DNA from: Idiomarina rhizosphaerae
GTDB lineage: Bacteria; Pseudomonadota; Gammaproteobacteria; Enterobacterales; Alteromonadaceae
DNA length: 64,000 nucleotides
Direction: 5' to 3'
Assembly: GCF_024159085.1 (NCBI RefSeq)
Contig: NZ_JAMZDE010000006.1
Span: 186,001 to 250,000, forward strand
In this document: in pieces, positions 55,175 through 63,423 of the stretch
Layout: each line of letters opens with the position of its first letter
Numbering within the stretch: position 1 is the stretch's first letter
Translations under genes and position numbers: made by a program
The notes under the pieces: generated by a model
Databases searched by the model: none
What the model was told of the DNA's origin: nothing
Seen by the model: only the letters and a program-made list of their open reading frames with translations

Positions 55175-56065
55175 ATGTGGTTTAAAAATCTTCGTTTTTA
55201 TCAATTCAGCGAAACCTTTTCCCTGCCTGATGACTTCTCTGAGCAATTAGCTGAGCACAGCTTTCACCCCTGTTCGCGCTCGGACCAAAGCTCATTTGGC
55301 TGGTCTTCACCTTTTGGCGCAGACAATGAAGTACTGACTCACAGCCTGGGTAATTGCTGGTTGCTCTGTGCCAAACGGGAAGAAAAAGTGCTTCCCAGTA
55401 CGGTTGTTAACGCCCAGCTAGACGAAAAAGTACGCCAGATAAGCGAAGCTGAAGGTCGTTCGGTGCCGCGCAAAGAAAAACAAAACTTAAAAGAAGACTT
55501 AATTCACCAGCTGCTGCCACAGGCATTCAGCCGTTTTCGCCAAAGCTGGGGGTATATCGACCTCGACCGCCAAATTATTGCTATTGATGAATCTGCTGCC
55601 AATAAAGCCGAAGACTTTTTAGGTTTGCTGCGCTCATCCGTTGGTTCGTTACCTGTGCGCCCGGTAAGCCCAAGCGACGCAGTTGAAACCTACCTGACGG
55701 CCTGGTTACAAAGTGCTGAATTACCGAATCCATTCGAGTTTGGTGATGAAGCAGAACTGCGTTCACCACAAGCGGACGGCGGCATTATTCGCTGTAAGCA
55801 GGAAGACTTAACCCGTGAAGACATTCAGGCGCACTTAGCCGGTGGCAAGCAAGTCACTCGTTTAGGTCTGGTATGGCAGGAAAATTTAGAGTTTATTATT
55901 GAGTCGGATATGGCTTTGAAACGAGTTAAGCCGACGGACCGTCTGCTCGACGCCAAAGACGATTTAGTTGACCCTAGCCCGGAAGAAAAAATCGACGCCG
56001 ACTTTGCCCTGGTCAGCGCCGAAGTCGGGCTTTTATTTGACGATTTAAAGAAAGCTTTTGGCTAA
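55175..56065 (+). CDS. rdgC: Recombination-associated protein RdgC
   Basis: This 296-residue protein matches RdgC, a ring-shaped DNA-binding dimer that limits RecA and is linked to replication restart. Family features are the start MWFKNLRFYQFSE, FHPCSRSDQSSFGWSSPFG (about 30), RQIIAIDESAANKAEDFLGL (about 130) and the C-terminal DFALVSAEVGLLFDDLKKAF. Its TAA stop overlaps the stop of the convergent HDOD gene. Confidence 0.95.
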   Translation: MWFKNLRFYQFSETFSLPDDFSEQLAEHSFHPCSRSDQSSFGWSSPFGADNEVLTHSLGNCWLLCAKREEKVLPSTVVNAQLDEKVRQISEAEGRSVPRKEKQNLKEDLIHQLLPQAFSRFRQSWGYIDLDRQIIAIDESAANKAEDFLGLLRSSVGSLPVRPVSPSDAVETYLTAWLQSAELPNPFEFGDEAELRSPQADGGIIRCKQEDLTREDIQAHLAGGKQVTRLGLVWQENLEFIIESDMALKRVKPTDRLLDAKDDLVDPSPEEKIDADFALVSAEVGLLFDDLKKAFG

Positions 56066-56910
56066 GACAGCAAGTCCAGCATTTGGCGGTAGGATTTCTG
56101 CACAGACTCCTGCTGCCAAAAATCATCGGTCTTAATTACCCCCAGCATTTGATACTCAACCAGAGTCACACTGTCTTTGCCAGGTTTCACATTTCCGGTT
56201 AACAAGGCAGCCAAATGCACAATGTCACAATAGTTCACGGTTATCGCATCGTTTAAGCTCATTCTGCCGTTATAATAGTGCAGCGGCACCTGCACCAGGT
56301 TTGGTGTAAACTGCCAATAACTGAGAATATTACTGCCTAAAGTGGAACTAAACTGGGTAATGCACTCTTTGATAAAAGAAGGGTTAGCAAAGCTATCTGC
56401 AAACTCATTCGCCATATGCAAAATTGGTGCAACCCCAATGCGCGACACCATACCGGCTAACAGTGCAACGTCCTGATGCAACCGGTGACCAATTCCTCTG
56501 CGCTGTAAGTCTTCGGTTATAACAACGGCTGCCGCCGCAATTTCCCTGCTTTCAACAATAAACTGCTGAGAAAACATTTGCACTATGTCATTGTCCGGTT
56601 TAAACACCTGCTCCATTGCCATTGCCAGTGCCAGTGTCCGAATGCGGCGCATACCTATGCGAGTTAACGCCTGCATCAAACTCTCAGCTTTATTTCTACC
56701 ACCAAGGTAGGCACTGTTGGCCAGGCGAATAAGCCGCGCTGTCAAAGCGGTATCTTGCTGAATAATATGACTGAGATCGTGCAGGTTGCAGTCCGGATCC
56801 ATGGTTGCATTACGCACTTGCTCTGCCGTTTCAGGTAAGCCGGGAAGTTTTAGTTCATCACGTCTGAGTCGCTCGTCAATTAGCAGGTATAGTGCATTTT
56901 GCGATGACAT
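56062..56910 (-). CDS. HDOD-domain protein
   Basis: This 282-residue protein has an HDOD domain over most of its length, a divergent HD fold lacking metal ligands: LPGLPETAEQVRNATMD, ISHIIQQDTALTARLIRLANSA-type sequence (DLSHIIQQDTALTARLIRLA), and MRRIRTLALAMAMEQVF. HDOD proteins act in signalling and regulation, often with two-component systems. The partner is unknown, though a sensor kinase gene lies beyond rdgC. Confidence 0.88.
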   Translation of the reverse strand: MSSQNALYLLIDERLRRDELKLPGLPETAEQVRNATMDPDCNLHDLSHIIQQDTALTARLIRLANSAYLGGRNKAESLMQALTRIGMRRIRTLALAMAMEQVFKPDNDIVQMFSQQFIVESREIAAAAVVITEDLQRRGIGHRLHQDVALLAGMVSRIGVAPILHMANEFADSFANPSFIKECITQFSSTLGSNILSYWQFTPNLVQVPLHYYNGRMSLNDAITVNYCDIVHLAALLTGNVKPGKDSVTLVEYQMLGVIKTDDFWQQESVQKSYRQMLDLLS

Positions 56911-57007
56911 TTTATTTCCTTATTATTATGGTTTTCTTGCTTCTGAAAAAGCTTGGAAGTAGATTAACAGAACTTTACAACAACTCAATTTCCAGAAACG
57001 TCATATT

Positions 57008-58672
57008 ATGAAAAAAACACTTTTTAGCTTAGCACCACTAGTGCTGGTTTTAATGGGTTGCAGCGAACCGCAAACCACAACACAAAATCCTGATGGCGAA
57101 CAACAAAATAACTACGAATTAGTTGAGGGGGCAGAACAAAGACTTGATATCTACACACCCTACCAACTAAAAACTGACCTGTCGCATTTATCGGGCGAGC
57201 AGAAAGAAATGGTTGGTTTACTCATAGACGCTTCGAAAATTATGGATAACCTGTTTTGGCAGCAGGCGTTTCCAGGTGATAAAGAACACCTTTTAAATCA
57301 CGTTGAAGAACAAGCCCATGAATTTACTGTTATTAACTACGGACCATGGGATAGGCTAAACAATAACCAGCCCTTCTTAACTGGTTTTGAAGACAAACCA
57401 GCAGGCGCTAATTTCTATCCTGCCGACATGACCAAAACGGAATTTGAAAACGCCGAGCTTGCGGACAAAGACAGTTTATATACGTTATTGCGTCGCGACG
57501 ACGAGGGCGAATTGAAAACAGTTTCCTACTCAGAAGCTTATAAAGAGTCTTTAACTAAAGCTGCTGATTTACTTCGCCAGGCTGCCGATTTAGCAGAAAA
57601 CGAAGATTTTTCAGAGTACCTGCGTTTGCGCGCCGATGCTTTTTTAAGCAATGAATACCAGCCTTCCGATATGGCCTGGATGGACATGACAGGTAACGAT
57701 ATTGATGTGGTTATCGGTCCTATTGAGAACTACGAAGACCATTTATTTGGTTACAAAACCGCTTTTGAGTCTTACGTGTTAATAAAAGATAAGGCCTGGA
57801 GCCAGCGTCTGGAAAAATATGCTGAGTACCTACCGCAGTTACAGCAAGGCTTACCGGTTGAGTCAGCTTACAAAGCAGAAAAACCTGGCGCTAACGCTCA
57901 GCTAAACGCATACGATGTTGTTTACTACGCCGGCCATTCAAATGCTGGCAGCAAAACCATTGCCATTAACCTACCTAATGACGAAGAAGTTCAGTTAGAA
58001 AAAGGCACACGTCGTTTGCAGCTTAAAAATGCCATGCAAGCTAAGTTCGATAAAATACTGGTACCAATCGCCGAACAGCTAATTGTGCCAGAGCAACGTG
58101 AAGACATTACCTTTAACGCCTTTTTCGCTAACACCATGTTTCACGAAGTGGCTCACGGTTTAGGCATTAAAAATACCCTGAATGACAAAGGCACCGTACG
58201 CTCAGCATTAAAAGAGCACGCCTCTGCTTTAGAAGAAGGTAAAGCAGATATTCTGGGTCTGTACATGGTGACTCAGTTGTTCGAACAAGGCGTTTTAGCC
58301 GAGGGCGAACTGAAAGACTACTACACCACCTTTATGGCCAGTATTTTCCGCTCAGTTCGCTTTGGTGCCTCAAGTGCACACGGCAAAGCCAACATGATCC
58401 GCTTTAACTACTTCGCCGACGCAGGTGCCTTCGATCGTAACGCCAGCGGTCAATACGCCATTAATATGGACAAAATGCGCGAAGCCATGAACAGCCTTTC
58501 GAGAAAAATTCTGACTCTGCAGGGCGACGGCGACTACAACGGCGTAGCTGAGCTGGTTGCAACGCTAGGTGTTGTCAGCCCACAGCTAAGAGCCGATTTG
58601 GACAAATTAACCGACGCAGGCATACCGGTTGACGTCACCTTTGACCAGGGCAAAGAGGTGCTAGGCCTTTAA
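57008..58672 (+). CDS. Lipoprotein with M49 (dipeptidyl-peptidase III-like) zinc peptidase domain
   Basis: This 554-residue protein has a lipobox (LVLVLMGCSE, Cys19). The peptidase core carries TMFHEVAHGLGIKNTL (about 375-390) and SALEEGKADILGLYM (about 405-419). These correspond to the zinc His pair and the Glu of family M49, but with an HExxH spacing in place of the HExxxH of classical DPP III. That variant occurs in related bacterial and plant proteins. It probably cleaves peptides in the periplasm. A REP pair follows the stop. Confidence 0.75.
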   Translation: MKKTLFSLAPLVLVLMGCSEPQTTTQNPDGEQQNNYELVEGAEQRLDIYTPYQLKTDLSHLSGEQKEMVGLLIDASKIMDNLFWQQAFPGDKEHLLNHVEEQAHEFTVINYGPWDRLNNNQPFLTGFEDKPAGANFYPADMTKTEFENAELADKDSLYTLLRRDDEGELKTVSYSEAYKESLTKAADLLRQAADLAENEDFSEYLRLRADAFLSNEYQPSDMAWMDMTGNDIDVVIGPIENYEDHLFGYKTAFESYVLIKDKAWSQRLEKYAEYLPQLQQGLPVESAYKAEKPGANAQLNAYDVVYYAGHSNAGSKTIAINLPNDEEVQLEKGTRRLQLKNAMQAKFDKILVPIAEQLIVPEQREDITFNAFFANTMFHEVAHGLGIKNTLNDKGTVRSALKEHASALEEGKADILGLYMVTQLFEQGVLAEGELKDYYTTFMASIFRSVRFGASSAHGKANMIRFNYFADAGAFDRNASGQYAINMDKMREAMNSLSRKILTLQGDGDYNGVAELVATLGVVSPQLRADLDKLTDAGIPVDVTFDQGKEVLGL

Positions 58673-58687
58673 CTGGCATCGCGATAC

Positions 58688-58777
58688 GTAGCCTGACATT
58701 TATGTCAGGTGGGATGTTGGAGCTACCACAAATGCGTAAATAGGCCTCATCTCACCTGACGTAGAATGTCAGGCTAC
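58688..58777. repeat. REPIN (inverted REP pair)
   Basis: GTAGCCTGACATTTATGTCAGGT at 58688 faces ACCTGACGTAGAATGTCAG then GCTAC ending 58777. The loop between carries GGAGCTACCACAAA then GCGTAAATAGG, which recurs in the REPIN at 60825-60923. This is a full inverted-pair mobile unit (about 90 bp). The gap 58778-58865 has no gene. Confidence 0.8.
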
Positions 58778-58865
58778 AAGGACGCCCGTGAATACATCCC
58801 TGTAGGGCTTGGGCAGATAGGGTCGGTTGCTCACTTGTAAGCGTTATGAGTGTTGAACCTCCTGT

Positions 58866-58932
58866 GTAGCCTGATGCTATTGCATCAGGTGAGATAGTTG
58901 AACACCTCACCTGACGTAGAACGTCAGGCTAC
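58866..58932. repeat. Second inverted REP pair
   Basis: GTAGCCTGATGCTATTGCAT with CAGGTGAGAT at 58866-58895 faces CACCTGACGTAGAACGTCAG then GCTAC ending 58932. The spacing is much shorter than in the neighbouring REPIN. The two units together occupy much of the gap between the peptidase and arsenic genes. Confidence 0.75.
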
Positions 58933-59008
58933 TTAGTCTCCGCCACAGGAGGTTTAATGCTCAAGCGAAACAAGTGACAACCGGCCCCTTCTCACTGTTG
59001 CACCATTT

Positions 59009-59048
59009 ATATATTCGATCTACCATATATATGAAATATCGAATATAT
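59009..59048. promoter_or_regulatory. ArsR-type operator
   Basis: Perfect 11-bp arms ATATATTCGAT (59009-59019) and ATCGAATATAT (59038-59048) surround a smaller palindrome CATATATATG (59024-59033). It lies across the promoter and into the first bases upstream of the arsenic operon start, and would be bound by the ArsR part of the first gene. Confidence 0.75.
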
Positions 59049-59058
59049 GGTGATACCC

Positions 59059-59790
59059 ATGACCATAAAGGTTCTGTTTCTCTGTACCGCCAACTCGGCT
59101 CGCTCGTTAATGGCCGAAGCCATTTTGCGACAGTTTGGTAATGATGAGCTGGAAGTTTACAGTGCCGGCACTGAACCTACCCAGCCTGAACCTAAAGCTC
59201 TTGAGGCGTTGCAAGCCCTGGGGGTCAGTACCGAAGGGTTATGCTCAAAGACCATCTCGGATTTAAGTATTGATGAATTTGATTACGTTATCAGCTTATG
59301 TGACCGCGCCCGTTCTGAATGCCTGCTACAATACAAAGAAAATCATTTTATAGCCTGGGACTTTCCCGATCCGGTTAGCAGCAAAAACTCCAACGCCTTT
59401 ACGAAAACCGCTCAGGAACTGAGCAAACGCATTAAGATGTTTTTGCTCATTTTGCGCAAAGATAAGGGCAAGCCGCATTTATTTAATGCACCGGAAGACT
59501 TTTTCAAGATTATGGCGGACCCGCTGCGCTTAACCATGATAAGCCTGTTAGCAAAACACAAAGAGCTGTGTGTGTGCGAGTTTGTTGATGCTACCGCCAT
59601 GTCGCAGCCTAAGGTTTCGCGCCACCTGGCACAGCTGCGCGAATATGGGCTGCTGATTGACCGCAAAGACCAGCGCTGGGTTTACTACCAGCTGAATCCG
59701 GCACTACCTGACTGGATGCGTAAAATCATTATCACCACCGCCGACTATAACCCCCAACTGATAAAGGACATCGATAATGGGTGTGTTTGA
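59059..59790 (+). CDS. ArsC-like phosphatase fused to ArsR repressor
   Basis: I place the start at the ATG at 59059, since a second at 59047 lies inside the operator arm. The 243-residue product has an N-terminal low-molecular-weight phosphatase/arsenate reductase fold: P-loop CTANSARS (Cys9, Arg15) and DFPDP with the catalytic Asp. A C-terminal ArsR winged helix follows, with [22 protein letters not shown], in which Cys-x-Cys-type arsenite ligands are visible. A sensor, reductase and repressor are thus in one protein. It overlaps the ACR3 gene by 14 bp. Confidence 0.9.
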   Translation: MTIKVLFLCTANSARSLMAEAILRQFGNDELEVYSAGTEPTQPEPKALEALQALGVSTEGLCSKTISDLSIDEFDYVISLCDRARSECLLQYKENHFIAWDFPDPVSSKNSNAFTKTAQELSKRIKMFLLILRKDKGKPHLFNAPEDFFKIMADPLRLTMISLLAKHKELCVCEFVDATAMSQPKVSRHLAQLREYGLLIDRKDQRWVYYQLNPALPDWMRKIIITTADYNPQLIKDIDNGCV

Positions 59791-60820
59791 ACGTTTTCTC
59801 TCTGCCTGGGTAGCCTTAGCTATTATTGCCGGAACCGCCCTGGGGAGCTTCTTTCCCAACATTTTTGAATGGCTTTCGGCTTTTGAATTCGCGCAGGTTA
59901 ACTTAATTATTGCGGTACTTATCTGGCTGATGATTTACCCCGTCATGGTGCAGGTGAATTTCGGCGCTATCACGCAAATAGCGAAAGAGCCCAAAGGTTT
60001 AATTCTGACGGTTGTTATTAACTGGCTGGTGAAACCTTTTACCATGGCCTTGGTGGGCTGGTTATTCTTCAAAGGTATATTTGCCGACTTTATTGAACCC
60101 GAGACCGCAAATGAATACCTCGCCGGAGTCATTTTATTAGGTGTTGCGCCCTGTACTGCCATGGTTTTTATCTGGAGCCAGCTGACCAAAGGCGATGCTA
60201 ACTACACGCTGGTACAGGTGTCGGTTAACGATATTATTATGATTTTCGCGTTCGCGCCCATTGCCGCCCTGCTGCTGGGTATTACCGACATTATTGTGCC
60301 CTGGCAAACCTTGCTGTTAAGTGTTGGTCTGTACGTAGTAGCGCCGCTTATTGCCGGGCTGCTAACGCGCCAGCGATTAAAGAGCAAAGCAACGTCGCAG
60401 CGGCAAGACGTCGAATCGGCACTGAAAGCCTTTGATACGCGCATGAAGCCCTGGTCTATTATCGGACTATTGCTAACGGTCGTACTGCTGTTCGGCTTTC
60501 AAGCGGAAGTTCTGCTTACACGTCCATTGGACATTGCCATGATTGCTACGCCATTATTGGTACAGACGTACGGCATTTTTGCTATTACCTTTATTATTGC
60601 GTTACTCATTAAGCTGCCTTACCGCATTGCGGCTCCGGCCTGCTTAATTGGTACCTCAAACTTTTTCGAACTGGCCGTTGCTGTAGCTATTTCATTATTT
60701 GGTTTGCAGTCCGGCGCAGCGCTAGCCACGGTTGTTGGTGTGCTGGTAGAAGTACCTGTGATGCTCTCATTAGTCTGGTTCGCGAATAAAACCAAACACT
60801 GGTTTGCCAGTAATGAGTAA
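59777..60820 (+). CDS. arsB: ACR3-family arsenite efflux transporter
   Basis: This 347-residue protein has ten membrane helices and belongs to the ACR3 (BASS-like) family. The conserved Cys in [20 protein letters not shown] (about 120) is essential for arsenite transport in relatives, and [12 protein letters not shown] follows. It removes As(III) using the proton-motive force. The start overlaps the previous gene by 14 bp, so both are one operon under the palindromic operator. Confidence 0.92.
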   Translation: MGVFERFLSAWVALAIIAGTALGSFFPNIFEWLSAFEFAQVNLIIAVLIWLMIYPVMVQVNFGAITQIAKEPKGLILTVVINWLVKPFTMALVGWLFFKGIFADFIEPETANEYLAGVILLGVAPCTAMVFIWSQLTKGDANYTLVQVSVNDIIMIFAFAPIAALLLGITDIIVPWQTLLLSVGLYVVAPLIAGLLTRQRLKSKATSQRQDVESALKAFDTRMKPWSIIGLLLTVVLLFGFQAEVLLTRPLDIAMIATPLLVQTYGIFAITFIIALLIKLPYRIAAPACLIGTSNFFELAVAVAISLFGLQSGAALATVVGVLVEVPVMLSLVWFANKTKHWFASNE

Positions 60821-60824
60821 TGAC

Positions 60825-60923
60825 GTAGCCTGACATTTATGTCAGGTGAGATATAGGAGCTACCACAAAGGCGTAAATAGGCTCCATAAAATAGCATCTC
60901 ACCTGACATAAATGTCAGGCTAC
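60825..60923. repeat. REPIN (inverted REP pair)
   Basis: GTAGCCTGACATTTATGTCA then GGTGAGAT at 60825 faces ATCTCACCTGACATAAATGT then CAGGCTAC ending 60923. The interior GGAGCTACCACAAA and GCGTAAATAG match the REPIN at 58688-58777, so they share an origin. It separates acr3 from the GAPDH gene. Confidence 0.85.
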
Positions 60924-60949
60924 GTCAGAAATATAAAAAGGAGTCTTTT

Positions 60950-61945
60950 ATGACTATTAAGGTTGGAATTAACGGTTTGGGTCGTATTGGTCGTTTGGCG
61001 CTTCGCGTGGCATGGGAAAACCCTGACCTGGAAATTGTTCAGGTGAATGACCCGGGCGCTGATGCGGCGACTTTTGCACACTTGCTGAATTTTGACTCGG
61101 TACATGGTCGTTGGGGTTATGAAGCCGAAGGTCAGAACAATGCCATTCAAATTGGTGATGAACGCATAGCTTTCACTCAACACAAAACCATTGCCGAGAA
61201 CGACTGGAGTGTTTGTGATGTGGTTCTGGAAGCCTCCGGCAAGATGAAAACAGTGAAAGTGCTCAACGACTACCTGGCACAGGGCGTTAAGCGTGTGGTG
61301 GTATCAGCTCCGGTCAAAGAACCCGGTGCTCTGAACATTGTCCTAGGCGTTAACGACCACCTTTACGATCCGGAAAAGCATCAAATACTCACCGCCGCGT
61401 CCTGCACCACCAACTGTCTGGCACCTGTGGTTAAAGTTCTGCAGGACAAAATTGGTATTAAGCACGCGTCAATTACCACCATTCACGATTTAACCAATAC
61501 GCAGACCATTCTGGACGCGCCGCACAAAGACTTACGCCGTGCCCGTGCCTGCGGTATGAGCTTAATTCCTACATCCACCGGTTCGGCAACCGCCATTGTG
61601 GAAATTTTCCCGGAGCTGAAGGATAAAATTGACGGCCACGCAGTACGTGTACCTTTAGCCAACGCGTCATTAACCGACTGCGTGTTCGAGGTGGAAAAAG
61701 CCACTAGTGCGGAAGAAATTAATGGCTGGATGAAAGAAGCTTCTGAAGGCGAACTCAAAGGCATTCTTGGCTATGAAGAGCGCCCGTTAGTGTCTATAGA
61801 TTACAAAACCGACCCTCGCTCAAGCATTGTCGATGCCCTCTCCACCAAAGTCATTAACGGCACACATGTGAAAATTTATGCCTGGTACGACAATGAGTGG
61901 GGTTATGCCAACCGTGCGGTTGAACTGGTCGAAAAGGTCGGCTAA
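60950..61945 (+). CDS. gapdh: ArsJ-associated glyceraldehyde-3-phosphate dehydrogenase
   Basis: This 331-residue type I GAPDH has NAD motif [15 protein letters not shown], the catalytic Cys in [12 protein letters not shown] (about 150) and the catalytic His in [12 protein letters not shown] (about 178). In arsenate resistance this dedicated enzyme uses arsenate in place of phosphate to make 1-arseno-3-phosphoglycerate, which ArsJ exports. Its TAA stop overlaps the ArsJ ATG (TAATG), so the pair is translationally coupled. AAGGAG precedes the start. Confidence 0.92.
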   Translation: MTIKVGINGLGRIGRLALRVAWENPDLEIVQVNDPGADAATFAHLLNFDSVHGRWGYEAEGQNNAIQIGDERIAFTQHKTIAENDWSVCDVVLEASGKMKTVKVLNDYLAQGVKRVVVSAPVKEPGALNIVLGVNDHLYDPEKHQILTAASCTTNCLAPVVKVLQDKIGIKHASITTIHDLTNTQTILDAPHKDLRRARACGMSLIPTSTGSATAIVEIFPELKDKIDGHAVRVPLANASLTDCVFEVEKATSAEEINGWMKEASEGELKGILGYEERPLVSIDYKTDPRSSIVDALSTKVINGTHVKIYAWYDNEWGYANRAVELVEKVG

Positions 61946-63153
61946 TGCTGAGTCAGCTGTCGCCGGCTATACGCCAATACTTAATTGTTACGGGTAATTA
62001 CTGGGCTTTTACTCTGACCGACGGCGCACTGCGCATGCTGGTGGTGTTGCACTTCCACCAGTTAGGCTACAGTGCGCTGGAAGTGGCCATGCTGTTTCTG
62101 TTCTACGAGTTTTTCGGCATAGTCACCAACTTATTTGGTGGCTGGCTGGGGGCTCGTTGGGGGCTCAACAGGACCATGAATATTGGGCTTGGCATACAGA
62201 TTGTGGCGCTTGCCATGCTGCTTGTGCCCGCTTCAATGCTAACGGTAGTTTGGGTTATGGCGGCTCAGGCGCTGTCTGGCATTGCCAAAGATCTCAATAA
62301 AATGAGCGCCAAAAGCACCATTAAACTGCTGGTGCCGGACGACAAACAAGGTCAGCTGTATAAATGGGTCGCCATACTAACGGGCTCAAAAAACACCTTA
62401 AAAGGCGTTGGCTTTTTCCTTGGTGGCTTGTTGCTTACGTTAATTGGCTTCCAGGGTGCGGTGCTCGCCATGGCGGTTATGCTCAGCCTGGTCTGGGTAG
62501 GCAGTTTAATTTTCCTGAAAAAAGAGTCGGGCAAGGCAAAGTTCACGCCTAAGTTTAAGGACATTTTATCCAAAAGCCGGCCTATCAATATTTTATCGGG
62601 GGCTCGCTTTTTACTCTTTGGTGCCCGCGACGTCTGGTTTGTGGTGGCCTTACCGGTGTTCTTAGCCAGCCAGCTGGACTGGAACCACTGGCAGGTCGGC
62701 AGCTTTTTAGCCTTGTGGGTTATTGGCTATGGCTTTGTACAAAGCGTTGCTCCTAAATTCACGAAAAGCGACCAGGACGTACCAAAAACTCAGGCCGTGG
62801 TTTGGAATGCGCTACTGACTATTAGCCCCCTAGCCCTTGCTCTGGCACTTTGGCAGGGCTTACCTGTTACCCAGAGCATTATTATTGGCTTAGGGCTGTT
62901 CGGCATTCTGTTTGCCATTAATTCGTCGCTGCACAGTTACCTTATTGTCTCTTACTCACGCGCCGACGGGGTGTCTTTAGACGTAGGCTTTTACTACATG
63001 GCCAACGCAGCCGGGCGTCTAATGGGTACCGTTTTATCCGGTTGGGTGTATCAGCAATGGGGGCTGGTTGCATGCCTAATGATATCAACGCTGTTATTGC
63101 TATTATCCACCGCCGCTATTAGCTTTTTACCAGCGCGGGAGCAGAGTTTGTAG
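61945..63153 (+). CDS. arsJ: Organoarsenical efflux MFS transporter ArsJ
   Basis: This 402-residue MFS protein has 12 membrane helices. The start LIVTGNYWAFTLTDGALRM and GWLGARWGLNRTM (loop 2-3) are typical of ArsJ. It exports the 1-arseno-3-phosphoglycerate made by the preceding GAPDH, after which the product breaks down to arsenate outside. It is coupled to gapdh by TAATG. Its stop TAG is part of the GTAG of a REP unit, so a REP insertion may have fixed or changed the last codon. Confidence 0.92.
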   Translation: MLSQLSPAIRQYLIVTGNYWAFTLTDGALRMLVVLHFHQLGYSALEVAMLFLFYEFFGIVTNLFGGWLGARWGLNRTMNIGLGIQIVALAMLLVPASMLTVVWVMAAQALSGIAKDLNKMSAKSTIKLLVPDDKQGQLYKWVAILTGSKNTLKGVGFFLGGLLLTLIGFQGAVLAMAVMLSLVWVGSLIFLKKESGKAKFTPKFKDILSKSRPINILSGARFLLFGARDVWFVVALPVFLASQLDWNHWQVGSFLALWVIGYGFVQSVAPKFTKSDQDVPKTQAVVWNALLTISPLALALALWQGLPVTQSIIIGLGLFGILFAINSSLHSYLIVSYSRADGVSLDVGFYYMANAAGRLMGTVLSGWVYQQWGLVACLMISTLLLLLSTAAISFLPAREQSL

Positions 63154-63205
63154 CCTGACATTTATGTCAGGTCAGATATCGCACCTGACATAAATGTCAG
63201 GTTAC
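63150..63205. repeat. Inverted REP pair at the arsJ end
   Basis: GTAGCCTGACATTTATGTCA begins at 63150 with the arsJ stop codon inside it. Its partner, ACCTGACATAAATGTCAG then GTTAC, ends at 63205. Only about five bases separate the halves, so this is the tightest pair in the window. Confidence 0.8.
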
Positions 63206-63222
63206 GCCGATGTGGAAAGCGC

Positions 63223-63250
63223 TTGTAGTTGGCACATTTTATGCTAAAAT
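63223..63250 (+). promoter_or_regulatory. Candidate sigma-70 promoter for sulP
   Basis: TTGTAG and TAAAAT lie 16 bp apart. It stands about 47 bp before the leader ORF and outside the REP pair. Confidence 0.4.
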
Positions 63251-63296
63251 TCGCGCTCTTTTTTTGACCAGCCTCAAACCATAAGGAGCCACCTAC

Positions 63297-63323
63297 GTGC
63301 TGACGCGTATTACACCACCCTAG
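63297..63323 (+). CDS. Possible eight-residue leader peptide
   Basis: GTG start with AAGGAG eight bases upstream (63282-63288 region). It reads M(V)LTRITPP and stops at TAG. A strong ribosome site in front of such a short frame, with two prolines immediately before the stop, suggests a ribosome-stalling leader controlling the downstream SulP gene. The 100 bp between leader and gene contain a GC-rich stretch that could fold. Confidence 0.4.
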   Translation: MLTRITPP

Positions 63324-63423
63324 CCGTCACTTTCCTGTCACAGGTGCGCAGTAGGCTGTTCTCTGCTTTTCTGGCCATTCCGGCCGCTTTATATTTACGA
63401 TTAAAATTTGGTGTTATCTATCT

